Made by a program: the position numbers and the translations under genes. Shown one piece after another: positions 8,381 to 16,964 of a stretch of 64,000 bases of DNA (its first letter is position 1; the number at the start of each line of letters is the position of its first letter). The stretch comes from Streptosporangium album. GTDB lineage: Bacteria; Actinomycetota; Actinomycetes; Streptosporangiales; Streptosporangiaceae. The notes below the pieces were generated by a model. The model did no database searches and was not told the origin of the DNA. It worked only from the letters and a program-made list of their open reading frames with translations. The DNA is taken from positions 434,001 to 498,000 of the forward strand of contig NZ_JACHJU010000001.1 in NCBI RefSeq assembly GCF_014203795.1, written 5' to 3'.

Positions 8381-9504
8381 ACCTCGACCTGATGCTCGCG
8401 GACCTGGAGGAGCTCGTCGCCTGCGAGTCGTTCTCCGCCGACCACGGGGCGGTGGCGCGCAGCGCCCGGGTGGTCGCCGACCTGGGGGTGCGGAGGCTCG
8501 GCGCGCGGCCCGAGACGATCGTGATCGACGGGGTCACCCATCTGCGATGGACCTTCGGCGCGCCCCGGGTGCTGGTGGTCGGCCACCACGACACGGTCTG
8601 GCCGGTCGGGACGCTGGCCGAGCGCCCCTGGTCTCTCGTGGACGGCATCGCCCGGGGGCCGGGCGTGTTCGACATGAAGGCCGGGCTGGTCCAGGCGTTC
8701 CACGCGCTGGCCTCGCTGTCGTCGCCGGACGGGGTGTGCCTGCTGGTCACCGGGGACGAGGAGGTCGGTTCGCGGTCCTCGCGCGCGCTGATCGAGGAGT
8801 CGGCGCGGGGCTGCGCGGCCGCGTTCGTGCTGGAGGCGAGCGGCGACGGCGGTGCGCTGAAGACCGCGCGCAAGGGCACCTCCAACTACGGGGTCACCGT
8901 GCACGGCAGGGCCGCGCACGCGGGGCTGGAACCGGACAAGGGGGCCAACGCCGCCGTCGAGCTGGCCCACCAGATCCTCGCGCTCAACGTGATCGCCTCG
9001 TCGGTGGACGGCGGGACGGCACCGGACGACCTGGGGCCGACCACGGTGACGCCGACCGTGCTGTCGGGGGGCACCACCGTCAACACCGTGCCCGCGCTCG
9101 CCAGCGTCGAGGTCGACGTGCGGGTGCCCACCGTCGCGGCGCAGAACCGGGTGGACGAGCTGGTGCGGGCGCTCGTCCCCCGGGTCGCCGGGACCCGGCT
9201 GGAGGTGAGCGGGGGGCCGAACCGGCCGCCGCTGGAGGAGTCCTCCTCGGCGCGCCTGTTCGAGCTGGCCTGCCGGATCGCGAAGGATCTGGGTATGGAA
9301 CCGCTGCGGGGGGCGTCCGTGGGAGGCGCGTCCGACGGGAACTTCACCGCGGGAGTCGGCTGTCCGACACTCGACGGGCTCGGCGCGGTGGGCGGTGGCG
9401 CGCACGCCCCGCACGAGCACGTGGTCGTCGCCGAGATGCCGGACCGGACGAGGCTGCTGGCCGGGCTGATCACCGCGGTGCTCTCGGGGGAGGACGGCGG
9501 GTGA
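8377..9504 (+). CDS. M20 family metallopeptidase, candidate N-acyl (N-succinyl) amino-acid deacylase
   Basis: This protein of 375 residues has the M20 zinc set: GHHDTVW (His, and catalytic Asp two residues on), FDMKAG (bridging Asp), GDEEVGS (general-base Glu and zinc Glu) and a C-terminal GGGAHAPHEHV His. It resembles the glutamate carboxypeptidase/ArgE branch. In Geobacillus an M20 L-desuccinylase works with an N-succinyl amino-acid racemase and a GNAT succinyltransferase; the same three types lie side by side here. GTG 8377 overlaps the previous stop, and this gene overlaps the GNAT gene in the same way. Confidence 0.85.
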   Translation: MNLDLMLADLEELVACESFSADHGAVARSARVVADLGVRRLGARPETIVIDGVTHLRWTFGAPRVLVVGHHDTVWPVGTLAERPWSLVDGIARGPGVFDMKAGLVQAFHALASLSSPDGVCLLVTGDEEVGSRSSRALIEESARGCAAAFVLEASGDGGALKTARKGTSNYGVTVHGRAAHAGLEPDKGANAAVELAHQILALNVIASSVDGGTAPDDLGPTTVTPTVLSGGTTVNTVPALASVEVDVRVPTVAAQNRVDELVRALVPRVAGTRLEVSGGPNRPPLEESSSARLFELACRIAKDLGMEPLRGASVGGASDGNFTAGVGCPTLDGLGAVGGGAHAPHEHVVVAEMPDRTRLLAGLITAVLSGEDGG

Positions 9505-10328
9505 GGGGCGCTGTCCGCGACGACCCGGATGCCGGGGCCGCGGCCCGGGCGGCGGGGGTGCGTGTCGCCGAGCTGTCCGAGCTGGCCGGCTTCGAAGAGG
9601 TCTACCGGCTGTTCGACGACATCTGGCAGCCCGATCCCGGCAACCCGCCGATCACCGTCGAGCTGATGCGGGCGCTGTCGCACGCGGGCAACTACGTGGC
9701 CGGCGCCTATCGGGGCGATCGGATGGTCGGAGCCTCGGTGGCGTTCCTCGGCGCGCCGGCGGGACAGGTGCTGCACTCCCACGTCACCGGCGCCGTGGCC
9801 GGGAGGGGGGTCGGGTTCGCGCTCAAGCTGCACCAGCGCGCCTGGGCCCTTGACCGGGGTCTGGAGCGGATCACCTGGACCTACGACCCGCTGGTGCGGC
9901 GCAACGCCCACTTCAACCTGGTCAAGCTCGGCGCCCTGCCGGAGGAGTACCTGCCGTCCTTCTACGGCGCCATGGGCGACGCGATCAACGCCGGCGACGA
10001 GTCCGACCGGGTGCTGGCCGTCTGGCGGCTGTCCGAGCCGCAGGTGGTGGCCGCCGTCCGGGGCGAGCCGTACCGGCCGGAGGTCCCGCCGGGTGCGGCG
10101 TCCGGGCTGGCCGGACGCGACGACGGGCCGGTCCCCGGTCGCCGGGACGCCCGGGTGGTGCTGGTCGCGACGCCGCCCGACGTCGAGGCGCTGCGCCGTG
10201 CCGACCCGGCCGCGGCCGGGTCGTGGCGCCGTGCCGTACGCGACGTGCTGGGCGGGCTGATGGGGGAAGGCGCCCGGGTGACCGGGTTCACCGGCGAGGG
10301 CGACTACATCGTGGAGCGGTCCGCCTGA
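9501..10328 (+). CDS. GNAT-superfamily acyltransferase (COG3375 type), candidate D-amino-acid N-succinyltransferase
   Basis: This protein of 275 residues has a GNAT-like core in its first 170 residues (VYRLFDDIWQPDPGNPPITV, AGAYRGDRMVGASVAFLG, GVGFALKLHQRAWALDRG, ITWTYDPLVRRNAHFNLVKLG). The last motif is typical of COG3375 proteins that neighbour MenC/NSAR genes. The C-terminal part (about 190-275) is less conserved and may shape the acyl-acceptor site. GTGA overlap with the M20 gene sets the start. By context it would acylate D-amino acids, probably with succinyl-CoA; that is inference from neighbours. Confidence 0.75.
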   Translation: MRGAVRDDPDAGAAARAAGVRVAELSELAGFEEVYRLFDDIWQPDPGNPPITVELMRALSHAGNYVAGAYRGDRMVGASVAFLGAPAGQVLHSHVTGAVAGRGVGFALKLHQRAWALDRGLERITWTYDPLVRRNAHFNLVKLGALPEEYLPSFYGAMGDAINAGDESDRVLAVWRLSEPQVVAAVRGEPYRPEVPPGAASGLAGRDDGPVPGRRDARVVLVATPPDVEALRRADPAAAGSWRRAVRDVLGGLMGEGARVTGFTGEGDYIVERSA

Positions 10329-10374
10329 ACGGCGGCGACATCGAAGGGGGACGCGGCACAGGCCGCACACCATC

Positions 10375-11475
10375 ATGAAGATCACTGGAATCGAACTGCG
10401 GCGGATCGCGATGCCGCTGGTCACGCCGTTCCGCACCTCGTTCGGCACCGAGACCGAACGCGACGTGCTGCTCGTGCGGGTCGTGACACCCGAGGCCGAG
10501 GGCTGGGCCGAGTGCGTGGCCATGTCCGAACCGCTCTACTCCCCCGAATACGTCGACGGCGCCGCCGAAGTGCTGCGCCGCTTCCTCATTCCCGCGCTGC
10601 CCGCCCACACCGACGCCCACGGCGCGGGCCGGGCGATGGAACCGTTCAAGGGCCACCGGATGGCCAAGGCCGCCCTGGAGACCGCCGTCCTGGACGCCCA
10701 GCTCCGCGCCGGCGGCCAGTCGCTGGCCTCCTTCCTCGGCGCCTCGGCCGACCGGGTGCCGTGCGGGGTGTCGGTCGGCATCATGAACTCCGTCCCCGAG
10801 CTCCTCGACGCCGTCGGCGGCTACCTGGCCGAGGGCTACCTCCGGATCAAGCTGAAGATCGAACCCGGCTGGGACCTGGCCCCCGTCCGCGCCGTGCGCG
10901 AGCGCTTCGGCCCCGAGGTGCTGCTGCAGGTCGACGCCAACGCCGCCTACACCCTCACCGACGCCCCCCACCTGGCCAAGCTCGACGAGTTCGACCTGCT
11001 GCTCATCGAGCAGCCCCTGGCCAACGACGACATGGTCCAGCACGCCGAGCTCGCCAAACGGCTGAGGACGCCGATCTGCCTGGACGAGTCCATCGACTCG
11101 GCCGCCCACGCCGCCGCGGCCATCACCCTGGGCGCCTGCTCGATCATCAACGTCAAGCCCGGCCGGATCGGCGGCTACCTCGAAGCCCGCCGCATCCACG
11201 ACCTGGCCCGCGCCCACGGCGTCGCCCTGTGGTGCGGTGGCATGCTGGAGACCGGCATCGGCCGCGCCGCCAACCTCGCCCTGGCCGCGATGCCCGGTTT
11301 CACCCTGCCCGGCGACACCTCCGCCTCGCGCCGCTACTACGCCACCGACATCACGCCGCCCTTCGAGCTGCACGACGGCCACCTCGGCGTGCCCACCGGC
11401 CCCGGCATCGGCGTCGACCCCGTCCCCGGCATCCTCGACGAGGTCACCACCGCGACGGAGTGGATCACCGTCTAA
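10375..11475 (+). CDS. Enolase-superfamily o-succinylbenzoate synthase / N-succinylamino acid racemase
   Basis: This protein of 366 residues has the complete catalytic set of the MenC/NSAR group: KxK (RIKLKIEPG, Lys159 and Lys161), metal ligands Asp187 (VDANAAYT), Glu212 (IEQPLANDD) and Asp237 (LDESID), and the opposite base Lys261 (NVKPGRIGG). The 20s loop (PLVTPFRTSFG) is also typical. OSBS and NSAR activities occur in the same protein family and cannot be separated by motif. No other menaquinone gene is nearby and the neighbours are a GNAT and an M20 enzyme, so the racemase role is favoured. It lies 46 bp after the GNAT gene in the same direction and is tail-to-tail with the acyl-CoA synthetase. 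Confidence 0.85.
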   Translation: MKITGIELRRIAMPLVTPFRTSFGTETERDVLLVRVVTPEAEGWAECVAMSEPLYSPEYVDGAAEVLRRFLIPALPAHTDAHGAGRAMEPFKGHRMAKAALETAVLDAQLRAGGQSLASFLGASADRVPCGVSVGIMNSVPELLDAVGGYLAEGYLRIKLKIEPGWDLAPVRAVRERFGPEVLLQVDANAAYTLTDAPHLAKLDEFDLLLIEQPLANDDMVQHAELAKRLRTPICLDESIDSAAHAAAAITLGACSIINVKPGRIGGYLEARRIHDLARAHGVALWCGGMLETGIGRAANLALAAMPGFTLPGDTSASRRYYATDITPPFELHDGHLGVPTGPGIGVDPVPGILDEVTTATEWITV

Positions 11476-12950
11476 CCGGACAGGTAGCCCTCACGGACTC
11501 GGGAGCGGGAGAGCTTCCCGGTGGGGGTGCGGGGCAGTTCGTCACGGAACTCGATGACCCTGGGGTGCTTGAACCGGGCGAGGCGCGGACCGAGGTGCTC
11601 CAGCAACTCCTCCACGGTGGGCCGGGGACCGGGTCCGGGCTGGACCAGGGCGACCACGCTGTGGCCCCACTCCTCGTCCGGCACGCCGATGACCGCGACG
11701 TCGGCGACCGCCGGATGCTCCAGCAGCGCCGCCTCGATCTCGGCGGGGTAGATGTTCACCCCGCCCGAGATGATCAGGTCGGTACGGCGGTCGCACAGGA
11801 ACAGGAACCCGTCCTTGTCCATGAAGCCGATGTCGCCGGGGGTGTACCAGTCCCCGCGCATGCTGGAGGCGGTCTTGGCCGGGTCCTTGCGGTAGGTGAA
11901 TCGGCCGAGCCCCGACTTGATGGAGATCATGCCGGGCTCGCCCGCGGGGACCTCCTCGCCGTCGGCGTCGAGGATCCTCGCCTCGAAGCCGGGGGCCGGG
12001 CGGCCGACCGTGCCGGGGTGTTTCAACCAGTCGTGCGGCTTGACGGAGAAGGCGATGGTGGACTCGGTGGAGCCGTAGTACTCGTAGAGGACGGGGCCCC
12101 ACCAGTCCATGATCTGCTGCTTGACCGCCACCGGGCAGGCCGCGCCGGTGTGGATCACCTGACGGAGTGACGACACGTCGTAGGAGTCCCGGACCTCGGC
12201 CGGCAGCCGCAGCATCCGGTGGAACATCGTGGGGACCATCATCGCGTTGGTCACCCGGTGCTTCTCGATCAGTTCGAGGACGACGGCCGGCTCGAACCTG
12301 GGTGCGATCACCAGGGTGTGGCCCAGGTGCAGCGCGAACATCGTGTGGGCGCACGGCGCGGAGTGGTACATCGGCGAGGTCACCAGGTGGACCTCGTCGC
12401 CCGGCCGCAGGTCGCAGACCTCGCCGACGAACCAGGCGACGAGCGGTATGGCCGCCTCCGGCTCGGCCCCGGACAGCGGCCGCTGCACGCCCTTGGGGAA
12501 TCCGGTGGTGCCCGAGGTGTACCACATGACCGCTCCGGCGGACCTGTCACAGGGCGCGGTCACGGGCTGGCCCTCGGCCAGCCCGGCGGTCCCGGTGAGG
12601 GCACCCGGCACGGGGTGGTCATGGTCGGCGACCACGACCTTGGCGTCGCAGTCGGCCAGGATGTAGGCGATCTCGGCCTCGGTCAGATGCCAGTTGACCG
12701 GCACGTAGTACAGGCCGACCTGCCCGGTGGCCATCAGCATGACCACCGCGTCGAGGCTGTTGGGCAGCACCCCGGCGACCACGTCCCCGGAGGTGAGTCC
12801 CCGAGCCCGGAGCCCGTGCGACACCTGGTTCACCCTCGCGAGCAGCTCGCCGAAGGTCGTCACCGTGCCGTCGGCGTCGATCACCGCCCGGCGCTCGGGA
12901 TCGGCCTCCGCGATCCGGTAGAAGCCGGGGAGTGCGCTGATGTCGGCCAT
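11472..12950 (-). CDS. Acyl-CoA synthetase (AMP-dependent, FadD-like)
   Basis: This protein of 492 residues has the AMP-binding signature MWYTSGTTGFPKG, the YYGSTE motif, the GDIGFMDKDGF region and the C-terminal PTGKLSRSRVRE with the catalytic Lys. It activates a carboxylic acid to acyl-AMP and then acyl-CoA. Start ATG 12950 is preceded by AAGGGGCCCC on its strand. It is followed upstream (18 bp) by a stump of an acyl-CoA dehydrogenase gene, so the two probably formed one fatty-acid or aromatic-acid catabolic operon before the deletion. It overlaps the racemase gene by 4 bp tail-to-tail. Confidence 0.9.
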   Translation of the reverse strand: MADISALPGFYRIAEADPERRAVIDADGTVTTFGELLARVNQVSHGLRARGLTSGDVVAGVLPNSLDAVVMLMATGQVGLYYVPVNWHLTEAEIAYILADCDAKVVVADHDHPVPGALTGTAGLAEGQPVTAPCDRSAGAVMWYTSGTTGFPKGVQRPLSGAEPEAAIPLVAWFVGEVCDLRPGDEVHLVTSPMYHSAPCAHTMFALHLGHTLVIAPRFEPAVVLELIEKHRVTNAMMVPTMFHRMLRLPAEVRDSYDVSSLRQVIHTGAACPVAVKQQIMDWWGPVLYEYYGSTESTIAFSVKPHDWLKHPGTVGRPAPGFEARILDADGEEVPAGEPGMISIKSGLGRFTYRKDPAKTASSMRGDWYTPGDIGFMDKDGFLFLCDRRTDLIISGGVNIYPAEIEAALLEHPAVADVAVIGVPDEEWGHSVVALVQPGPGPRPTVEELLEHLGPRLARFKHPRVIEFRDELPRTPTGKLSRSRVREGYLSG

Positions 12951-12967
12951 GGGGCCCCTTCTCGGGC

Positions 12968-13099
12968 TCAGAGCTCCAGCGGATCGGCGAGGCGCGCCCG
13001 GTGGATCCGCGGCGGGCCGAGGAGCACCTCGTCGGCTTTGGCCCGCTTGTAGTAAAGATGCGCGTCATGCCCCCAGGCGAAACCGGTGCCGCCGCGCAT
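12968..13099 (-). pseudogene. Acyl-CoA dehydrogenase, last 43 codons
   Basis: The minus strand reads MRGGTGFAWGHDAHLYYKRA and ends PPRIHRARLADPLEL-stop. This is the C-terminal signature of acyl-CoA dehydrogenases (normally HGGIGFTWEHDAHLYLKRA), whose full length is about 380 residues. Upstream codons (RRRDKDR) no longer match. The upstream nine tenths of the gene is gone. Confidence 0.7.
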
Positions 13100-13307
13100 C
13101 CGATCCTTGTCCCGCCGCCGGTACTTCATCAAGGTCCGTATCGGCTCCGATCAGCGCGCATTTACGCTGACCAGCGGCGGATCGACGGCACGGAGCGATG
13201 CTCTACAGGGGAAGCAAAAGCGATCTTTGCCTTCACTTGGCCGTTAAGCACCAGGAATCGGTAATCATCTCTTCAATGTGATCGTCTGATCTCGGGGGGA
13301 GATTGGT

Positions 13308-14651
13308 GTGATCACACGGAAATCACGGTCCGTACGGACCCGGCTGACGCTGGCCGCCATCGTCGTCGCCGCCCTGGGCAGCCTTCTCGTCACCTCCATG
13401 CTGACGATCTCGCTGTACAAAGTGGCGAACGAACTGCGCACGAACGAGGTGGCCGGCGCCGTCCTGGAGATCATCCAGCTTGACAGGCAGTCGACGACGC
13501 CCGTCATCCTGCCGCAGGGGGACGCCGCGGGCGTCCAGGTCCTGGACTCGGCGGGACGGGTCGTCGCGTCCACCCCGTCGCTGACCGGCGCCCCCCGGGT
13601 AGCGGACTTCGCCCCTCCCGCCGGGAAGGCTCGGGCCGACCAGGAGGTCTGCGGCATCCCCGCATTCCCCGACCGGTGCATGGTGGTCGTGGCCTTCTGG
13701 GTCTACCAGCCGCAGGGCGACCTGCTCGTCTACTCCGCCGACGACGTCGTCCCCTGGTACGTCCAGCCGGGGGTGCTCGCCCTGTTCATCGGCGCGTCCC
13801 TGCTGTTCACGACACTGGCGGGGTTCGGCACCTACTACCTGGTGACCCGGGCGCTGCGTCCGGTGAGCGACATCAGGGACAACCTCGAGGAGATCACCGC
13901 GACCGACCTCGGCAAGCGCGTGCCGGTGCCGCACGCACGGGACGAGATCCGGAATCTGGCCGAGACGATCAACCAGACCCTGGACCGTCTGGAGACGGCG
14001 GTGGAGCAGCAGCGCCGGTTCGCCTCCGACGCCTCCCACGACCTGCGCAGCCCGCTCACCGCCATGCGCGCCCAGGTGGAGGAGGCACTGCTGTACCCCG
14101 AAGACACCGACTGGAGCGCGAAGGCCACCGCGATGCTCGGCAGCCTCGACCGGCTCCAGGCGATCGTCTCCGACCTGCTGATGCTGACCCGGCTCGACTC
14201 CAACGCACGGATGTCCAAGGAGCGGATCGACCTGTACGAGCTGTGCCGCGGCGAGCTGGACCGCCGCCCGCGCCGTGTCCAGGTGATCCGGGAGCTGACC
14301 CCGGGGCTCGTCGTGGAGGGCGACCGGCTCCGGCTGTCGCGCCTGCTGACGAACCTGCTGGACAACGCCGAGCGGCACGCCGTGTCGCGGATCTGGGTGA
14401 GCACGGCGGAAGAGGACGGCATGGCCGTTCTCGAGGTGCTCGACGACGGCGAGGGCGTCCCCCAAGACCAGTGGGAGATCGTCTTCCGCCGGTTCACCCG
14501 GCTGGACGCCTCACGGAACAGGGACGCCGGGGGCACCGGGCTGGGGCTGGCCATCGCCAGGGAGATCGCCCAGGCGCACGGCGGAACCCTGGGCCTGGCG
14601 GAGAGCCCGCAAGGTGCACGTTTCCTCCTGCGGCTGCCCCTGATTCGCTAG
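13308..14651 (+). CDS. Two-component sensor histidine kinase, HAMP type
   Basis: This protein of 447 residues has a first membrane helix (about 12-37), an extracytoplasmic sensor region of about 110 residues with a Cys pair (VCGIPAFPDRCM), a second helix (about 155-180), and a HAMP linker. The H-box DASHDLRSPLTAMRAQVEE carries the phospho-accepting His, followed by N, G1 (DDGEGVP) and G2 (GGTGLGLAIA) boxes of the ATPase. No response regulator lies next to it; its partner must be elsewhere or lost with the deleted DNA upstream. GTG 13308 follows GGGGGGAGA. Nine bp later comes the truncated TetR gene. Confidence 0.88.
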   Translation: MITRKSRSVRTRLTLAAIVVAALGSLLVTSMLTISLYKVANELRTNEVAGAVLEIIQLDRQSTTPVILPQGDAAGVQVLDSAGRVVASTPSLTGAPRVADFAPPAGKARADQEVCGIPAFPDRCMVVVAFWVYQPQGDLLVYSADDVVPWYVQPGVLALFIGASLLFTTLAGFGTYYLVTRALRPVSDIRDNLEEITATDLGKRVPVPHARDEIRNLAETINQTLDRLETAVEQQRRFASDASHDLRSPLTAMRAQVEEALLYPEDTDWSAKATAMLGSLDRLQAIVSDLLMLTRLDSNARMSKERIDLYELCRGELDRRPRRVQVIRELTPGLVVEGDRLRLSRLLTNLLDNAERHAVSRIWVSTAEEDGMAVLEVLDDGEGVPQDQWEIVFRRFTRLDASRNRDAGGTGLGLAIAREIAQAHGGTLGLAESPQGARFLLRLPLIR

Positions 14652-14660
14652 GGTTCCCCT

Positions 14661-15008
14661 GTGGCACGGGGATTTGGGGGACTACGCCGCGATGATCTGC
14701 TCCGGACCGCCTGTGACGTCATCGCGGCCCGGGGATTCGGGCACACGCGGACGGTGGACATCGCACAGGCCGCCGGAGTCAGCCAGGCGTTGCTGTTCTA
14801 CCACTTCGAGACGGAGGAGAAGCCGCTCGCCCAGGCCTTCACCTGCGCCGACCCCGACGGCTCGACCTGGCGGATCATCTCGCTGATCGACGGCCTGTCC
14901 ACGCAGATGACCGTGCACAGGCGTGTGCTGCCCCGGGCCCGCATGGCCGAGCTCGTCCGTACGGCTACCGCGGCGGAGCCGGGCCTGCCTCCTGACGCGC
15001 TGTCCTGA
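14661..15008 (+). pseudogene. TetR-family regulator with internal deletion
   Basis: The 115-codon frame starts GTG 14661. It has an intact TetR helix-turn-helix (DVIAARGFGHTRTVDIAQAA, then QALLFYHFETEEK), then jumps at about residue 65 into a typical C-terminal end (GSTWRIISLIDGLSTQMTVH, AELVRTATAAEPGLPP). Whole TetR proteins of this kind have about 190-200 residues, so roughly 80-90 residues of ligand-binding core are missing while the reading frame is kept. A short protein could still be made but should lack the effector pocket and much of the dimer interface. It overlaps the end of the EamA gene by 44 bp. Confidence 0.6.
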
Positions 15009-15885
15009 GCAACCTGCCGGGCAGCACGACCATGAGCATGGCCAGGGCGATCAGCCCTCCACCCAGGCAGACGGTCCCGGTGAGCGGCTCGCCGTACATC
15101 ATGACGGCCAGGGCGGTCACCCAGAGCGGCTGGGCCGACAGGATCACCGCGGCGGGCACCGGCGGGACGTGGAGCTGGCCGAACGAGCGGGCCAGGAACC
15201 CCAGGGCGCAGGCCACGATCGACAGATGGCCGAGGACCGCCCAGTCGCCCGGCGTCTGGGGCAGGGTGAGACCGTCCGGCGCGGCGAGGGCGCCCGCCAT
15301 GAGCGCGATGACGCCGAGCTGGATCACCGCGACCGCGTAGACGTCCCGCCGCGACCCGGCGAAACCGCCGAGCACCAGCGTGTGCGCCGAGTACAGCACC
15401 GCCGACAGCAGGGTGACGGCCAGCGCGGGGAGGGAGACGCCGCCCCCCTCCTCCTGCAACAGGGTGAAGATTGTCAGAGCGGCCAGCGCGAGCGCCACCG
15501 CGGCCCAGGTGCGCCCCGAGACCCTGGCGCCGAGCAGGATCAGCCCGAGGACCGGAGTGATCACTACATTGGAGCCCACGGTGAAACCCGAGACCGACGA
15601 GGACAGGTCGTGCAGCGCGACCGCCTGGGCCGTCTGGCCCACGCCGAACAGCAGGCCGAGCAGGACGCCGGTCGACCAGATGCTCTCCGACAGTCCTCGC
15701 AGGCAGCCCGGGCTGAGCCCGAACAGGACGAGCGCCGCGATGCCGTACCGCTCGGTGAGCAGGTCGGCCACCGGGATGCGGACGATGAGATCCTTCATCA
15801 GCGGGAACGCCGACCCCCAAGCGGCGCTGACGAACATCAGAAGCACTACTCCCACGAGGGGGCGGGGAGTGGATACCACTGCCAT
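14965..15885 (-). CDS. EamA/DMT-family transporter (RhaT-like)
   Basis: This protein of 306 residues has ten predicted membrane helices in two five-helix repeats, for example VGVVLLMFVSAAWGSAFPLM at the start and GTVCLGGGLIALAMLMVVLP near the end. AAWGSAFPLMK is a common EamA opening. Family members export or import small metabolites by exchange or proton coupling; the substrate is unknown. It is convergent with the truncated TetR gene. Confidence 0.85.
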   Translation of the reverse strand: MAVVSTPRPLVGVVLLMFVSAAWGSAFPLMKDLIVRIPVADLLTERYGIAALVLFGLSPGCLRGLSESIWSTGVLLGLLFGVGQTAQAVALHDLSSSVSGFTVGSNVVITPVLGLILLGARVSGRTWAAVALALAALTIFTLLQEEGGGVSLPALAVTLLSAVLYSAHTLVLGGFAGSRRDVYAVAVIQLGVIALMAGALAAPDGLTLPQTPGDWAVLGHLSIVACALGFLARSFGQLHVPPVPAAVILSAQPLWVTALAVMMYGEPLTGTVCLGGGLIALAMLMVVLPGRLLRTARQEAGPAPPR

Positions 15886-15977
15886 GACGGAAGGATCGCA
15901 TCACTGCGAGCGACCGGACCGTCACGGTAAGGATCGAGAGTGGCCTGAATGCGACGTTGAGTGAAGGAGTTCACACC

Positions 15978-16047
15978 GGCGGGAGAGCCCTCCCCTCCCC
16001 CGGGTCGGGGCCAGGGGCCGGTCGCTGTTCCGACCGGCTCTCCCGCC
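15978..16047 (-). terminator. Probable terminator downstream of the GH5 fragment
   Basis: GGCGGGAGAGCC (15978-15989) pairs perfectly with GGCTCTCCCGCC (16036-16047), and an inner CCGGTCG/CGACCGG hairpin lies in the loop. It is 30 bp past the minus-strand stop at 16077. There is no T-run, as is common for actinomycete terminators. Confidence 0.45.
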
Positions 16048-16076
16048 CGGCGCCGGGGTGCGCGTACGGCGGGCCC

Positions 16077-16680
16077 CTAACGGAGGTTGCGGGTCAGCAG
16101 GTCGATGAGCGGCTCGCGGCGGACGCAGCCGGCCAGGGCGAAGGAGTCGGCCAGCGCGAGCAGGTCACCGTCGGACAGGCCACGGAAGAGCTCGGCGTAC
16201 TCGGGCAGCAACGCCTGGGCGATGAGGACGTGCCGGACCAGGTCGTCGGTCTGGTAGCGGGCGCCCCACGGGTAGGGGTCCCACGCGGGGAACTCGGTGG
16301 CCACGAGCGAGTGCAACGGCGCCGGCACGTCGGCGGACTCCTCCATCGTGGAGCCCCACCGGTCGGCGCCGAGCCGCGCCTTCTTCCCGATGAACGCGCC
16401 GAACCGTTCCGTGTACGGCCCGGCCGCGCAGACCAGCCCCTGCAGTCCGACGTCCTTGTAGGTCCACAGGGACCAGCCCGCCCCGTGGGCGTCGTAGGTG
16501 TCGAGCTGGTCGGCCAGGATCCGGTAACGCTGCTCGTCGACGGCGGGGTCGCCGGTGTAGACGGGGCCGAACTCGCCGGCCCAGACCGGGGTGCCGGTCT
16601 CCCGCTGGAAGGTCGTGCGCCGCTCGAAGGCCAGTTCCAGCCGTGCCCGGTCCACCCACTCGCCCCTGGTGTAGCCGGGG
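16077..16680 (-). pseudogene. Glycoside hydrolase family 5 (cellulase-type), C-terminal fragment
   Basis: The minus strand has about 200 residues of a GH5-like barrel end. ETGTPVWAGEFGPVY holds the WxGEFG segment in which the Glu is the family nucleophile, and WSLWTYKDVGLQGL is the typical Trp-rich strand eight. No start codon or signal peptide fits, and similarity stops near 16680, close to a 14-bp inverted repeat (16704-16741). The missing N-terminal part would hold the acid/base Glu and the first strands, so the product would be inactive. The fragment is joined to unrelated DNA. Confidence 0.65.
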
Positions 16681-16703
16681 TGGGCGCGGGGGCTTGAAAC
16701 AGA

Positions 16704-16741
16704 GCGATGCCAGACCGGCGCCGTCGACGGTCTGGCATCGC
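16704..16741. repeat. 14-bp perfect inverted repeat at the break of the GH5 gene
   Basis: GCGATGCCAGACCG (16704-16717) pairs with CGGTCTGGCATCGC (16728-16741) around a 10-base loop. There is no T-run after it. It lies directly next to the point where the GH5 fragment ends, so it may be a remnant of an insertion, or a terminator for the small ORF at 16788-16880. Confidence 0.5.
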
Positions 16742-16787
16742 CCTGCTGGGAGGCGCCCGCTCACCGCGGTGCGCCGGCTCCGTCTCG

Positions 16788-16880
16788 CTAGTACGGCAGT
16801 CGCCGCCCGTTCGGTGTCCGCAGGTCAAGCTCGATCCTTGCCACAGGTCTTCTGGGCTTGGAGATAAGGATCTGCCGCAT
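16788..16880 (-). CDS. Possible small protein of 30 residues
   Basis: An ATG at 16880 is preceded by AAAGGAG eight bases upstream, a near-ideal ribosome site. It opens a frame for 30 residues: MRQILISKPRRPVARIELDL followed by RTPNGRRLPY. It lies 84 bp downstream of the ATPase gene on the same strand. The product is very basic and soluble. I do not recognise it. It could be a real small protein, or the surviving start of a longer gene cut by the rearrangement next to it. Confidence 0.35.
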   Translation of the reverse strand: MRQILISKPRRPVARIELDLRTPNGRRLPY

Positions 16881-16964
16881 CGTACTGACTCCTTTATCAA
16901 TTACCTGTACGGGCTGGACTGTCATCCCTTACCGGGATTGGGGCATCTCCTCGCGGACGGTCAG

